Source: an uncultured Lachnospiraceae bacterium (GTDB taxonomy: Bacteria > Bacillota > Clostridia > Lachnospirales > Lachnospiraceae). Taken from it: DNA of 50,444 nucleotides. A program made the position numbers and the translations under genes. The stretch is taken from NCBI GenBank assembly GCA_947178125.1, contig CAMWXB010000025.1, positions 1 through 50,444 of the forward strand, written 5' to 3'. Positions 27,733 through 36,927 of this stretch are shown one piece after another (position 1 is the stretch's first letter; each line of letters begins with the position of its first letter). Under the pieces are notes generated by a model. It saw only the letters and a list, made by a program, of their open reading frames with translations, was not told where the DNA came from and did not search any database.

Positions 27733-29163
27733 ATGCTTTTCAATTCCATATCCTTCGGGATATTCCTGATAATTGTATTTCTTTTATATTATTTCGTTCC
27801 GCATAAATACAGATGGGGATTTCTTTTGCTTGCCAGCTATGTATTTTATATGAATCTGCATCTGTGGTACGGCATTCTGCTCTTTCTGACGACACTCCTG
27901 ACCTATACGCTCGCGCTCTCACTGGAAAAAGCGCAGACTGCCGGACAGAAAAAGAAAGCGCTGCTGCTCGGCGTTCTGCCGCTTGTACTGATCCTCGTAT
28001 TCTTCAAGACGGCAAATCCTGTCATCCAACATTTAAATGATATGATTTCCGCGGGCAGGCTGTCGATTCAGCCTCTTACAATGACGATTCTGCTTCCTGC
28101 GGGTATTTCTTTCTATTTCTTCCAGTCGATGGGCTATCTGATCGATGTTTACAGAGGAAAAACGGAAGCAGAAAAGCATTTCGGATATTATGCACTGTTC
28201 GTTTCTTTCTTTCCGCAGCTGCTTTCCGGCCCCATCGGAAGGGCGGATTCGCTGCTTCCGCAGTACAAAAAGAAACGCTCCTTCTCTTACAATAATGTGA
28301 CTTACGGCCTGAAACTGATGGCCTGGGGATATTTCAAGAAGCTGGTCATTGCCGATACCTTCGCGATTACCGTGAACAAGCTTTTCAACAATGTTCACAG
28401 CTACGTCGGACTCGCTTTTATTGTCGCCACAGTGATGTTCGCAATCGAAATCTACTGCGATTTTTCCGGCTATTCCGATATTGCTATCGGTTGTGCCAGA
28501 CTGTTCGGCATCCGCTTGATGACGAATTTCAAAAGTCCGTACTTTTCGTTTTCCATCAAAGAATTCTGGAGCCGCTGGCATATTTCGCTTTCTACCTGGT
28601 TCCGGGATTATGTGTATATCCCCCTCGGCGGCAACAGGGTCGCTAAATGGCGCCATCTGTTGAATCTGCTGCTCACATTTCTGGTCAGCGGATTCTGGCA
28701 CGGGGCTTCCCTGACCTATGTTCTGTGGGGCGGCATTCACGGCCTGCTGCAGATTGTGGAAACACTCCTTTATCCTAAGAGCAAAACGCATAAGAAACAT
28801 TTCTGGCAGCTTCCTCTGACTTTTATCCTGCTCTGTTTTACCTGGATTTTTTTCCGGGCAAACAGCATTGATGATGCCCTTTGGATCATTTCCCGTCTAT
28901 TCTGGGATGCCTCGCGGCCGATCAATTATCTGAAGACAGCCGTTATCTGTCTGGATATGTCCTACGTTCAGCTCGTGGCAATGTGGCTGCCTGTGCTTCT
29001 GCTCGGCATTTATGACTATCTGTCTTTAAAATATGATGTGATCAGGGAATTTTCCAAACTGAAATTCTTTATCCGATGGCCCGTCTATGTGCTGCTGCTT
29101 GTCGCAATCGCACTCTTCTCCCCAAAGGGAATCGCGACGGAATTTATTTATTTCCAGTTCTGA
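27733..29163 (+). CDS. MBOAT family O-acyltransferase (AlgI/DltB-like)
   Basis: A 476-residue multi-pass protein with LPAGISFYFFQSMGYLIDVY near 121-140, the YCDFSGYSDIAIG segment, FWSRWH (H283), SGFWH (H323) and IHG (H336), all typical of AlgI-type MBOAT proteins. The final residues match the usual short hydrophobic end. It starts an operon with an SGNH partner that begins about 40 nt after its stop. Together they form a second complete acylation pair: the MBOAT passes the acyl group through the membrane and the partner loads it on polymer. Confidence 0.92.
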   Translation: MLFNSISFGIFLIIVFLLYYFVPHKYRWGFLLLASYVFYMNLHLWYGILLFLTTLLTYTLALSLEKAQTAGQKKKALLLGVLPLVLILVFFKTANPVIQHLNDMISAGRLSIQPLTMTILLPAGISFYFFQSMGYLIDVYRGKTEAEKHFGYYALFVSFFPQLLSGPIGRADSLLPQYKKKRSFSYNNVTYGLKLMAWGYFKKLVIADTFAITVNKLFNNVHSYVGLAFIVATVMFAIEIYCDFSGYSDIAIGCARLFGIRLMTNFKSPYFSFSIKEFWSRWHISLSTWFRDYVYIPLGGNRVAKWRHLLNLLLTFLVSGFWHGASLTYVLWGGIHGLLQIVETLLYPKSKTHKKHFWQLPLTFILLCFTWIFFRANSIDDALWIISRLFWDASRPINYLKTAVICLDMSYVQLVAMWLPVLLLGIYDYLSLKYDVIREFSKLKFFIRWPVYVLLLVAIALFSPKGIATEFIYFQF

Positions 29164-29203
29164 CATAAATATGGCAGACGGAAGGAAAGGCATGGTCTTT
29201 GAA

Positions 29204-30184
29204 ATGAAGAAAAAAAAGAAAAATTCTAAAAAATATGACATTCTGCGGTTCGCCCTGAAATGTATCTGCATTCCTGCGGCGGCTCTGCTGAGCATCTGTT
29301 TTTTAAATAATTCATATCGGAAGATTGACGAAAAAAAGTATCTCGACGTTACCAAATTTACAACGCTGGGAATCCATGTACAGGAGGTCCAGATCGGTAA
29401 TCTGGGCAGTTCCCACGGACTCTATGATTTCAATTATGACGCACTGACGCAGCGCGGCTACGAGTGCTTTAATTTTGCCAATACGAGCCAGTCCTATAAT
29501 TACGATTACGCGCTCCTGAAAGAATATGGAAGCTATCTGACAAAAGACAGCGTTCTGTTCATCCCGGTATCTTATTTTTCCTTTAATAACGAAGTCATAA
29601 ATGACACCGAGAGAGAAGCAATGAGCATACGCTACTACCATTGCCTTTCCCCTGAAAACATTCCGAACTATGACCTCTATACGGATATCGTTACGCATAA
29701 GTTCCCTATTTTATCCGCAGGAGAAGATATCCTGAAACTCTTTCCGAAACTGAATCTGTCTCTTATTGCGTTTGCCGCTGATGACGGCATTGATGAGGAA
29801 GCTTTTGCGAACAGAGCCGGAGAACGATATAGCAGACATTTTGATAACAAAGAAGAATATTTTATGCCGGAAAGAATAGAAAATCTTTATGAAATCATCG
29901 CCTATTGCAAAGAGCACGAAATTACGCCCGTCCTGATCACGACACCTTTTTCCAAATACTACCGCGACCTGGTGTCTGAAGAATTTCTGCAGGAATTTGA
30001 AGGCGTTATAACGAAAATCGCTAATGACACAGGTGTCAATTATTACGATTATTCCTATGATGCCCGTTTCCGCGGCAATCTTGCTTATTTTATGGATGCC
30101 GACCACCTGAACGACGAAGGGGCCGCCTACTTTATGGAAATACTGATGGAAGAAGTGCCGGAGCTACAGCGTTTTCTCTTGTAA
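29204..30184 (+). CDS. SGNH/AlgX-like extracytoplasmic partner of MBOAT
   Basis: A 326-residue protein with a very basic N-terminus (six lysines), one membrane segment (about 14-34) and an extracytoplasmic domain. The motif IGNLGSSHG (S70) is the nucleophile block of DltD/AlgX-like SGNH proteins, and MDADHLNDEG supplies Asp298 and His301. AAAGG lies 13 nt before the chosen ATG. An ATG four codons earlier, with GGAAGG at 6 nt, is also possible. Its 3' end overlaps the convergent deacetylase gene by 21 nt. Acyl transfer to a surface glycan, after export by the upstream MBOAT, is inferred. Confidence 0.83.
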   Translation: MKKKKKNSKKYDILRFALKCICIPAAALLSICFLNNSYRKIDEKKYLDVTKFTTLGIHVQEVQIGNLGSSHGLYDFNYDALTQRGYECFNFANTSQSYNYDYALLKEYGSYLTKDSVLFIPVSYFSFNNEVINDTEREAMSIRYYHCLSPENIPNYDLYTDIVTHKFPILSAGEDILKLFPKLNLSLIAFAADDGIDEEAFANRAGERYSRHFDNKEEYFMPERIENLYEIIAYCKEHEITPVLITTPFSKYYRDLVSEEFLQEFEGVITKIANDTGVNYYDYSYDARFRGNLAYFMDADHLNDEGAAYFMEILMEEVPELQRFLL

Positions 30185-31111
30185 CTGCGAAAGGCGCATG
30201 ACCGCATCCTTCTCTATCTGTCTGTTCGAATGCAGATAGAAATCCTCGGCGGCACACCGTTCGACTTCTTCTGTCACTTCTTCGGCCAGCATTTGACCGG
30301 GATGAATACAGAACTCCAGTTTTCGATGTCCTTTTTCCGCCCCTTTCTCCATCGCGGGACACAACCTGACAATCCTGTCATAATCCATATAGCCGCTCAT
30401 GACGAGTCCCCACAAGTACATCTGCTGCATGGAATGTTCTTCCATATAACGGTCTACCTTGAAGGAAAACAAATACAACAGCCTGTTTTTGACAAAATTA
30501 ATCGGACGGTAAGTTTTCCACAGAGAAAAATCCGCCAGAAAAACACCCAGTAATTCCTTAGAATTTCGAATATATTCTACGGCATAACCTTCTTCTGCAA
30601 TGACCTCCGTCAATGCTTCCCACACGACGGGAATCATATGCGCATGCTGATGAGCGTCAATTCTCATTCCCTTTTGCGCACAGGGAATATGATGCTTTTT
30701 GGCTTCTTCCATGCAGCGTCTGATTTCACGCTGGCCTACGGAAAGCTGTGCTCTGATTTCCTTTTTTAACTGCTCTTTGGCTGCTTTACGTTTGCCAGGA
30801 TGACAGGACAGGATAAAAAGCTTTTCCCAGGAAAGGCCGGTAAGATCGCTTCCATTTCTCGCAAGCAGGGGAACTTCACTACCTCCCGCAAGACATTTTC
30901 CTTCCACAAAATCAAGATGTATAGACATTTTCGGTAAAAAAGGCAGTTCCGGTATCGCCTTTATGAGCATATCGATACATTGCACAGAACAGGACATATT
31001 TACCATAACGCTGATGCTATCCAGTTTTCCCTTTTTCATACATTCCAGTATATCCTGCGATGTATGAGCCGTCAGCGCATAATCATCCGCATGAACATCC
31101 AACTCAATCAT
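30164..31111 (-). CDS. ChbG/HpnK (YdjC-like) carbohydrate deacetylase
   Basis: A 315-residue cytosolic enzyme with the family's metal and catalytic motifs: VHADDYALT near the start, ISVMVN, MSIHLDFVEG, IDAHQHAHMIP and EFCIHPG. These proteins remove N-acetyl groups from amino sugars or glycolipids (ChbG acts on chitobiose, HpnK on a hopanoid sugar). The start codon lies inside the last codons of the upstream GT2 gene (ATGATTGA overlap), so translation is coupled. Trimming an N-acetyl group on the lipid-linked sugar made by that GT2 is a sensible inference. Confidence 0.87.
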   Translation of the reverse strand: MIELDVHADDYALTAHTSQDILECMKKGKLDSISVMVNMSCSVQCIDMLIKAIPELPFLPKMSIHLDFVEGKCLAGGSEVPLLARNGSDLTGLSWEKLFILSCHPGKRKAAKEQLKKEIRAQLSVGQREIRRCMEEAKKHHIPCAQKGMRIDAHQHAHMIPVVWEALTEVIAEEGYAVEYIRNSKELLGVFLADFSLWKTYRPINFVKNRLLYLFSFKVDRYMEEHSMQQMYLWGLVMSGYMDYDRIVRLCPAMEKGAEKGHRKLEFCIHPGQMLAEEVTEEVERCAAEDFYLHSNRQIEKDAVMRLSQLQEKTL

Positions 31112-32096
31112 TCTTATTCTGCTCCTCGCTCTTTTTCCAGACAATCGTATCAATAATATAGCGCGGCCGTTTCTTTGTCTCCATATAAATCTTTCCGATA
31201 TATTCGCCGATAATACCAAGCGACAGCAAAGTAATGCCGCCCATGATCAGCGATACGATCAGGCTGGTCGTATAACCGGGTACATTATTTCCCCAAATCC
31301 AGTCCACCAGACTGATAATACACATCACTACACTGAAAATGCAGACACCAAAGCCAAGGACTGCAATCAGCCTAAGCGGCGTAACGCTCATGGAAGTAAT
31401 GCCATCCATCGCAAGTGTCATCATCTTCGCCAATGTATACTTAGACTGCCCTGCTTCCCGCTTCTTTACATCGAAATAAACGACATCCGAGGCAAATCCC
31501 ATCGTTGGAATCAATCCCCGCAGGAACAGATTCGTTTCCTGGTATTCCGAAAGAGCTTCCAGCGCCTTTCTGGACATCAGGCGATAATCCGCATGGTTGG
31601 CAATGACCTTGCTCCCGAGCAGGTGCATCAGCTTATAATAGAGAGTGGCGCTGCTTTTCTTAAAGGTGCCGTCGGAATGCCTGTCATTCCGTACGCCATA
31701 TACGACTTCGCATCCTGCCATATAACTTGCGAGAAATTTATCCAACGCTTCAATATCCTGCTGAAGATCGGCATCAATCGTTACGACCGCATCCGCGTGC
31801 TCTTTTGCCGTCATCATTCCGGCAAGGATTGCACTCTGATGTCCGTAATTACCTGCAAGACTGACAACGGAATACATCGTATCACCCGCCGCTATCTCGT
31901 GCAGCAGGCGCAGTGTATTATCCTTGCTTCCATCGTTCACGAACATGATTTTACTGCCGCTCTTTATCTTTCCTTCCTGCATCAGCCTGCGCAGTTTATC
32001 GCCCATGACCTGTGCCGACTTTTCTACGACTTCCTCCTCATTATAACAAGGTACGACCAGATACAGGACCGGTATTTTTCTTTCTTCATTTTCCAT
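31104..32096 (-). CDS. GT2 polyprenyl-phosphate glycosyltransferase (DPM1/GtrB-like)
   Basis: A 330-residue protein with a GT-A domain (LVVPCYNEEEVV, VNDGSKDNT, TIDADLQQD, YGVRNDR, HADYRLMSR) and two C-terminal membrane segments (about 230-250 and 265-290). This is the GtrB layout: it transfers a sugar from a nucleotide donor to undecaprenyl phosphate on the cytoplasmic face. I chose the fifth-codon ATG because AAAGG lies 13 nt upstream. The earlier ATG lies one base after AAAGG and cannot use it. It sits between the epimerase and deacetylase genes in a six-gene operon. Confidence 0.9.
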   Translation of the reverse strand: MENEERKIPVLYLVVPCYNEEEVVEKSAQVMGDKLRRLMQEGKIKSGSKIMFVNDGSKDNTLRLLHEIAAGDTMYSVVSLAGNYGHQSAILAGMMTAKEHADAVVTIDADLQQDIEALDKFLASYMAGCEVVYGVRNDRHSDGTFKKSSATLYYKLMHLLGSKVIANHADYRLMSRKALEALSEYQETNLFLRGLIPTMGFASDVVYFDVKKREAGQSKYTLAKMMTLAMDGITSMSVTPLRLIAVLGFGVCIFSVVMCIISLVDWIWGNNVPGYTTSLIVSLIMGGITLLSLGIIGEYIGKIYMETKKRPRYIIDTIVWKKSEEQNKND

Positions 32097-32125
32097 ATTA
32101 ATAATCATGCCTTTCTATCCGCTGC

Positions 32126-33121
32126 TTATTCTTTATAATATTCCCGATACCACGCTACAAACTGACGCAGACCGTCCTCAATCGACGTGTCCGGTTTAAA
32201 GTCATAATCCCGCATCAGACCGCTGACATCCGCATATGTCTGGTATACGTCTCCGGGCTGCATCGGCAGAAACTCTTTGCGCGCCGTTCTGCCCAGACAC
32301 TTCTCCAGCGTTTCGATAAATTCCATCAGCTTCACAGGCTGATGATTTCCGATGTTATACAGCCTGCTTGCCGCTCCTTTTTCATCCTTCTCCGGCGGAT
32401 TGCACAGAATATTCTCCACACCGCTTACAATATCATCTATATAAGTAAAATCGCGGTACATATCGCCTTTATTATATATCTGAATCGGCTCGCCGCTCAA
32501 AATTTTCTTCGTGAACTTAAAATATGCCATATCCGGTCTGCCAAAGGGGCCATATACCGTAAAAAAGCGAAGCCCTGTCACCGGAATCCGATAAAGCTTA
32601 CTGTAAGCATAAGCCATCAGTTCATTCGATTTCTTCGTAGCCGCATAGAGGCTGACCGGCTCGTCCACCTTATCCCGCGTAGAAAAAGGGACCTTGTCAT
32701 TTCCACCATATACGGAACTGGAAGAAGCATACACGAGATGTTCTACCGGAAAATACCGGCATCCCTCCAGAATATGAAAAAATCCCATAATATTAGACTG
32801 CATATAAGCATCCGGATTATCAATGCTGTAACGAACGCCGGCCTGTGCGCCCAGATTAACAACGACCTGCGGATGATATTCCTGAAAAAGCCGGAACACA
32901 TCGCTTTTTTCGGCCAGATTGCCCTTGATAAAAGTATAATGCGCGTATTTCTTTAAAATCGCCAGTCTGTCCTTTTTCAGAGAAACATCATAGTAATCAT
33001 TCAGATTGTCGAAGCCGATGACCTCCGCCCCTTTTTCCAAAAGGCTCTTTGACAAATGAAAACCGATAAAGCCTGCTCCTCCCGTGATCAAATATGTCTT
33101 TCTAATATCCAGCCGGTTCAT
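32126..33121 (-). CDS. UDP-glucuronate 4-epimerase-type NAD-dependent epimerase
   Basis: A 331-residue short-chain dehydrogenase/epimerase with TGGAGFIG for NAD binding, the SSSSVYG segment, the catalytic YAATK pair and VYGPFGRPDMAYFKF. Together with RDFTYIDDIV these are typical of UDP-GlcA 4-epimerases (CapI/WbpP-like). AGGAGG lies 4 nt before the chosen ATG. The frame is open further upstream, but through a strong hairpin region without a start signal. It follows ugd, so UDP-glucose to UDP-glucuronate to UDP-galacturonate is the likely pathway. Confidence 0.92.
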   Translation of the reverse strand: MNRLDIRKTYLITGGAGFIGFHLSKSLLEKGAEVIGFDNLNDYYDVSLKKDRLAILKKYAHYTFIKGNLAEKSDVFRLFQEYHPQVVVNLGAQAGVRYSIDNPDAYMQSNIMGFFHILEGCRYFPVEHLVYASSSSVYGGNDKVPFSTRDKVDEPVSLYAATKKSNELMAYAYSKLYRIPVTGLRFFTVYGPFGRPDMAYFKFTKKILSGEPIQIYNKGDMYRDFTYIDDIVSGVENILCNPPEKDEKGAASRLYNIGNHQPVKLMEFIETLEKCLGRTARKEFLPMQPGDVYQTYADVSGLMRDYDFKPDTSIEDGLRQFVAWYREYYKE

Positions 33122-33149
33122 ATTTCCTCCTGTAATCACAATCTTATCA

Positions 33150-33179
33150 GGGAGAATGCCGCTTTTTGGGCATTCTCCC
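33150..33179. repeat. Hairpin A between ugd and the epimerase gene
   Basis: A perfect 11-bp stem (GGGAGAATGCC / GGCATTCTCCC) with an 8-nt loop. In the minus-strand transcript it lies about 40 nt before the epimerase start codon and directly abuts hairpin B. No T run follows, so it does not look like a standard terminator. Confidence 0.85.
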
Positions 33180-33246
33180 GCGTGAAACTTAGTGCTTCTT
33201 GGCGTCCCGTCCAATGGCGGGACGTCTTTAGAAGCACTTTTCACGC
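33180..33246. repeat. Hairpin B, 67-nt long stem-loop downstream of ugd
   Basis: Nested arms pair as GCGTGAAA/TTTCACGC, AGTGCTTCT/AGAAGCACT and CGTCCCG/CGGGACG, with small internal loops and the terminal loop TCCAATGG. It starts 4 nt after the ugd stop codon and abuts hairpin A. It may stabilise or process the operon mRNA, act as an attenuator, or be a small palindromic mobile element. Confidence 0.85.
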
Positions 33247-33250
33247 TACC

Positions 33251-34561
33251 TTAGCGTCCAATGCTGTAATACTCAATTCCTGCATCTTTCATCGTTTTGA
33301 CATCGAAAATATTCCTTCCGTCATAGACGAGCGGAATGCGCATCAGATCTTGGAATACCGATGCCGGAATCTCCTGGATTTCCTTCCATTCCGTAAAAAC
33401 AAAGCAGATATGCGCATCTTTCAGCGCCTCCTGTGCGGAATCCACATAATGAATCGTACCCTTTCCACAGCTTCCTTCCGGAAAATGTTTCTTAAAATTT
33501 TCCGCCGCAATCGGATCATAAGCATAGATATCCGCTCCGCTCTCCAAAAGCAGTTTGATGTTATCGAGCGACGGCGCCTCCCGTAAATCGTCGGTTCCCG
33601 GCTTAAAAGCAAGTCCAAGAACAGCGGTCCGCAGATTCTGGAACGTGATCATACGGTTGCTCGCCTTCTGATAGAGTTTTGTCTTCTGTTCCGCATTCAC
33701 ATCGACTGCCGCTTCCACGGTCCGAAGCGTATAGCCATGCTGATGCGCAATATATTTCAATGCTTTCGTATCTTTCGGGAAACAGCTTCCGCCATATCCG
33801 ATACCGGCATTTAAGAAACGGGCGCCGATTCTGGCATCATAACTCATGCCCTCCGCCACCGCGTCGATATCCGCACCTACCAGTTCGCACAGATTGGCGA
33901 TATCATTCATATAGGAAATCTTCAATGCCAGAAAATCATTGCAGGCATATTTTATCATTTCGGCCGAACGCCTGTTGACCGAAACAATCGGAAGTTCAAA
34001 AGGCTCATAAATCTTCCGCAGAACCGCTTCTGCCTCCACACTCTCCGTACCGATGATGATTCTTGCCGCATGAAGCGTGTCATGCACCGCAGAGCCCTGC
34101 GCCAGAAATTCGGGGTTAGAGGCAACCTCTACTTTAACATCCCTGACAAGAAAATCCCGAATGAATTGTTCTACTTTATCATTCGTCCCGACCGGCACCG
34201 TAGATTTTACGACGACCAGACAGTCCTGCTCGACAGATTCTGCAATCTGTCTCGAAACCGTGGCAATATAACTGAGATTGGCGGAACCATCCGGCTGTTC
34301 CGGCGTTCCCACTCCGATAAAGATTGCCTCGGCACCTTTATATGCCGCCTGATAATCTGTTGTATAATGAAGCCTGCCTGCGGCATTGTTCTTCCGCATC
34401 AGTTCTTCCAGTCCTTCTTCATAAATCGGCGTGATGCCGGCCTCCATCATTTTTACCTTATCTGCATCCACATCCACGCAAGTCACATCATGCCCTTTTT
34501 CTGCAAAACAGACGCCTGCCACCAGTCCCACATAGCCCGTTCCCGCAACAGCTATTTTCAT
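33251..34561 (-). CDS. ugd: UDP-glucose 6-dehydrogenase
   Basis: A 436-residue cytosolic enzyme of the UDP-glucose/GDP-mannose dehydrogenase family. Motifs in order: VAGTGYVGLVAG (NAD binding), VGTPEQPDG, VVKSTVPVGT, SNPEFLAQGSA, YACNDFLALKISYMND and GYGGSCFPKDT with catalytic C260. The length is normal. It oxidises UDP-glucose to UDP-glucuronate with two NAD. It is third in the operon with two GT4 genes upstream and the 4-epimerase downstream, so it supplies uronic acid donors to the local polymer. Confidence 0.96.
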   Translation of the reverse strand: MKIAVAGTGYVGLVAGVCFAEKGHDVTCVDVDADKVKMMEAGITPIYEEGLEELMRKNNAAGRLHYTTDYQAAYKGAEAIFIGVGTPEQPDGSANLSYIATVSRQIAESVEQDCLVVVKSTVPVGTNDKVEQFIRDFLVRDVKVEVASNPEFLAQGSAVHDTLHAARIIIGTESVEAEAVLRKIYEPFELPIVSVNRRSAEMIKYACNDFLALKISYMNDIANLCELVGADIDAVAEGMSYDARIGARFLNAGIGYGGSCFPKDTKALKYIAHQHGYTLRTVEAAVDVNAEQKTKLYQKASNRMITFQNLRTAVLGLAFKPGTDDLREAPSLDNIKLLLESGADIYAYDPIAAENFKKHFPEGSCGKGTIHYVDSAQEALKDAHICFVFTEWKEIQEIPASVFQDLMRIPLVYDGRNIFDVKTMKDAGIEYYSIGR

Positions 34562-34633
34562 CGTTCCTCTCCTTTGTTCTGCTTCTCAATTTTCATCGTT
34601 CTATCTTTTTATTCCAAAATCTATTGTATCAGA

Positions 34634-35749
34634 TTATGCACGCCATTTCCAGTACAGCCTTGCGTACTCGACAAATTGTTCCGCAAGGGAGGTATTGGAA
34701 AGTTTTTCCCGATACGCTATGCAGTTACGGACATATTTCTCATTTTCCGCGCAGATTTCTTCCAATGCGTCCACACCCCAGTCGTCTGCTACGATACCAA
34801 GCTCCCCGCTTTGGATATATGCGGCATTATATGGCACGGACGTCGTAATGACCGGTGTTCCGGCCGCAATACTCTCCACGATGGAAACCATATTATTGTC
34901 TTTGACCGTGGAAACGAGCATCGCTTTCGATTCCGCGACAAATGGCAGGAGCTGCTCATGCCTCATCTGCCCGCACAAAATGACGGCATCCTCCAACTGA
35001 TGCTGTGTGATCAGTTCCCGATACGATTTCTCCAATTCTCCCTGTCCGATCAGATACAATCGGTAATCCCGATGTCCTCTTTTTCGAAAAACCTCAAATT
35101 GTAAAATGGTCCTGTCTATCTTCTTTCTCTCAATGAACTGGGAGACAACCACAAACCGATTCTGCTTCTTTGCCGGCTCTGTCTTGGGAAACTTCTTCAG
35201 ATCCACTCCATGGTCAATACAAAAATCCGACACATGGGGAACGAATCTGCTGATAAACCTCATAGCCGCCTCCGACCTCGGAATGACCGGGCTCTTCCGC
35301 ATCATAAATCTCGCCACGATATGATACCATATCCGGGAAGGAAGCTTATGAAGTATATTATTATGTTTCGCCAATTCATGCCAGATCAGCGTCTTTTCCG
35401 GGCAGACCCTCGCCGCCGTATAGGACCATGTTCCAAATACTTCACTGGAAATAATCAGATCATATTCCTGATGTTTCTTTAAATAACCGCGAAGTTCCGG
35501 CATATAGGGAAAACATCTCGGCTGGAACACTTTATGTCCTGCCGTTCTCATAAAGAGAATGGGAAAATCATAATCTTCGTCCGCCTCCGGCCGATAGTCC
35601 TGTGCGGCGATCAGTGTTACAAGGTGCCCCTGCTTCAAAAATCCGAGGCATAACGTATAGATCATCGTATCTTTGATCGAACTGACCTTCGGAATCCGGT
35701 TCGTCTCCGCTGTATATAAAATTGGATTAATGATCAAGACATGGCTCAT
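34634..35749 (-). CDS. GT4 family glycosyltransferase
   Basis: A 371-residue GT-B protein. The second Rossmann domain shows FVVVSQFIERKKID, YLIGQGELEKSYREL, VILCGQM and DNNMVSIVESIAAGTPVITT. That last block is the nucleotide-sugar site, with Asp in place of the first Glu of the usual E-x7-E. No membrane segments are clear, so it acts on lipid-linked acceptors from the cytoplasmic side. Its ATG overlaps the stop of the preceding GT4 gene (ATGA), so the two are coupled. Donor and acceptor are unknown. Confidence 0.9.
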   Translation of the reverse strand: MSHVLIINPILYTAETNRIPKVSSIKDTMIYTLCLGFLKQGHLVTLIAAQDYRPEADEDYDFPILFMRTAGHKVFQPRCFPYMPELRGYLKKHQEYDLIISSEVFGTWSYTAARVCPEKTLIWHELAKHNNILHKLPSRIWYHIVARFMMRKSPVIPRSEAAMRFISRFVPHVSDFCIDHGVDLKKFPKTEPAKKQNRFVVVSQFIERKKIDRTILQFEVFRKRGHRDYRLYLIGQGELEKSYRELITQHQLEDAVILCGQMRHEQLLPFVAESKAMLVSTVKDNNMVSIVESIAAGTPVITTSVPYNAAYIQSGELGIVADDWGVDALEEICAENEKYVRNCIAYREKLSNTSLAEQFVEYARLYWKWRA

Positions 35750-36813
35750 CCGTTCTGTTTCCCTTTCCGCCCCCGCAGTTCCAGAAAACGGTCAGCAATT
35801 CTTCCTACCTGTATTTCTTCCCGGAGTTTTCTGCCTTCCATGCTCAGTTTCCCTGCAAAAACAGGATCTTTCGCAATTTTTCTCATAGCATCCGCAAGCG
35901 GTTCGATTTCACCTACCGGCACTAACAGGCCGTTTATCCCGTCCTTCACATAGGTCCGGCATCCGCCGATCGGACAATCGGTCGCAATGACCGGTATCCC
36001 AAGTGCGATTGCCTCCAGCAGAGAATTGGAAACGCCTTCATAATCCGAAGATAAGACATACATGGCGGCATTATTAATCTTCTCCTGTACTCGGTCGGAA
36101 AAACCGCAGAAAATCACCTTCCGCCCAATTCCGAGCCGGCTGGCCAGTTCCTTCAGTTCTGCCTCCTGAACGCCCTTACCGTATAGTTCCAGCGTATATT
36201 CGGGATAGTCCTCCACAAAACGGGCAAATGCCCGAATCAACAGTTCGTGATTTTTGGGCGGCCCAATCCGTCCTACCGCTACGACTCTTTTCTCCCGCTG
36301 TCCGTCACAGGGCGCTAATGCGCCGATATCGACCGGATTCGGAAGCACTACTGCTTTTTTTACGATTCTTACGGGGAAACTTTCCATAGACGCCTTCGTC
36401 TGACATACGACAACATCGGCAAACCCATAGAAAAAGTCCCGAATCTTCGGATGTTCATACTGATTCGGGTCACTCCGCTCCGATACGAGCAGATAATGTT
36501 TCTGTCCCCATGCCGCTATTACAGAGAAAACGGCGCCCATCACGCTGAAAGACCAAATCTGGCAATTCCGATTCTCTTTATAGTATTTGCGCATTTTTCG
36601 GATTCTTTCTATTCTGGCTCCCAGCCTGCCGCCTGTCGGCGCACCCATGCTGACCACTTCAATCCGTTCATCCAGCCGATAGGCAGTTTCATGCCCGGCA
36701 AACAGCAGGATTGCCACCTCTATGCCCCTCCGGCTATACTCATTTGCAAGCAGCGATACAACACGTTCCGTACCGCCCCCCGGCATATCCGGAATCACAA
36801 ATACGATTTTCAT
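35746..36813 (-). CDS. GT4 family glycosyltransferase
   Basis: A 355-residue GT-B protein with the typical N-terminus FVIPDMPGGGTERVV, then RKMRKYYKENR, VAVGRIGPPKNHELLIRAFA, LYGKGVQE and SSDYEGVSNSLLEAIALGIPVIAT, which contains the full E-x7-E motif. I chose the ATG before KIVFVIPDMPGGG. The open frame upstream runs through the terminator of the next gene and has no start signal. The ribosome binding site is weak. It is the first gene of the operon ending with the deacetylase. Confidence 0.9.
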   Translation of the reverse strand: MKIVFVIPDMPGGGTERVVSLLANEYSRRGIEVAILLFAGHETAYRLDERIEVVSMGAPTGGRLGARIERIRKMRKYYKENRNCQIWSFSVMGAVFSVIAAWGQKHYLLVSERSDPNQYEHPKIRDFFYGFADVVVCQTKASMESFPVRIVKKAVVLPNPVDIGALAPCDGQREKRVVAVGRIGPPKNHELLIRAFARFVEDYPEYTLELYGKGVQEAELKELASRLGIGRKVIFCGFSDRVQEKINNAAMYVLSSDYEGVSNSLLEAIALGIPVIATDCPIGGCRTYVKDGINGLLVPVGEIEPLADAMRKIAKDPVFAGKLSMEGRKLREEIQVGRIADRFLELRGRKGKQNG

Positions 36814-36844
36814 ACTTACACCATATGCCCTAAAATTTTTAGAA

Positions 36845-36887
36845 TAAAAAAGGTAAAATTCTAATATATCCAATAGAATTTTACCTT
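36845..36887 (-). terminator. Terminator of the soluble GHKL kinase gene
   Basis: A perfect 14-bp stem (AAGGTAAAATTCTA and complement) with a 10-nt loop is followed on the minus strand by TTTTTTATT. It separates the agr region from the GT4 operon downstream. Confidence 0.88.
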
Positions 36888-36927
36888 ATTTCCCGTTATT
36901 ATGCAATGGAAGATTCGATGCTGTTTC

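Noticed and set aside
33122..33244. N-terminal extension of the epimerase
   Set aside because: The frame is open but runs through two strong hairpins, has no start signal, and the family starts at the ATG after AGGAGG.
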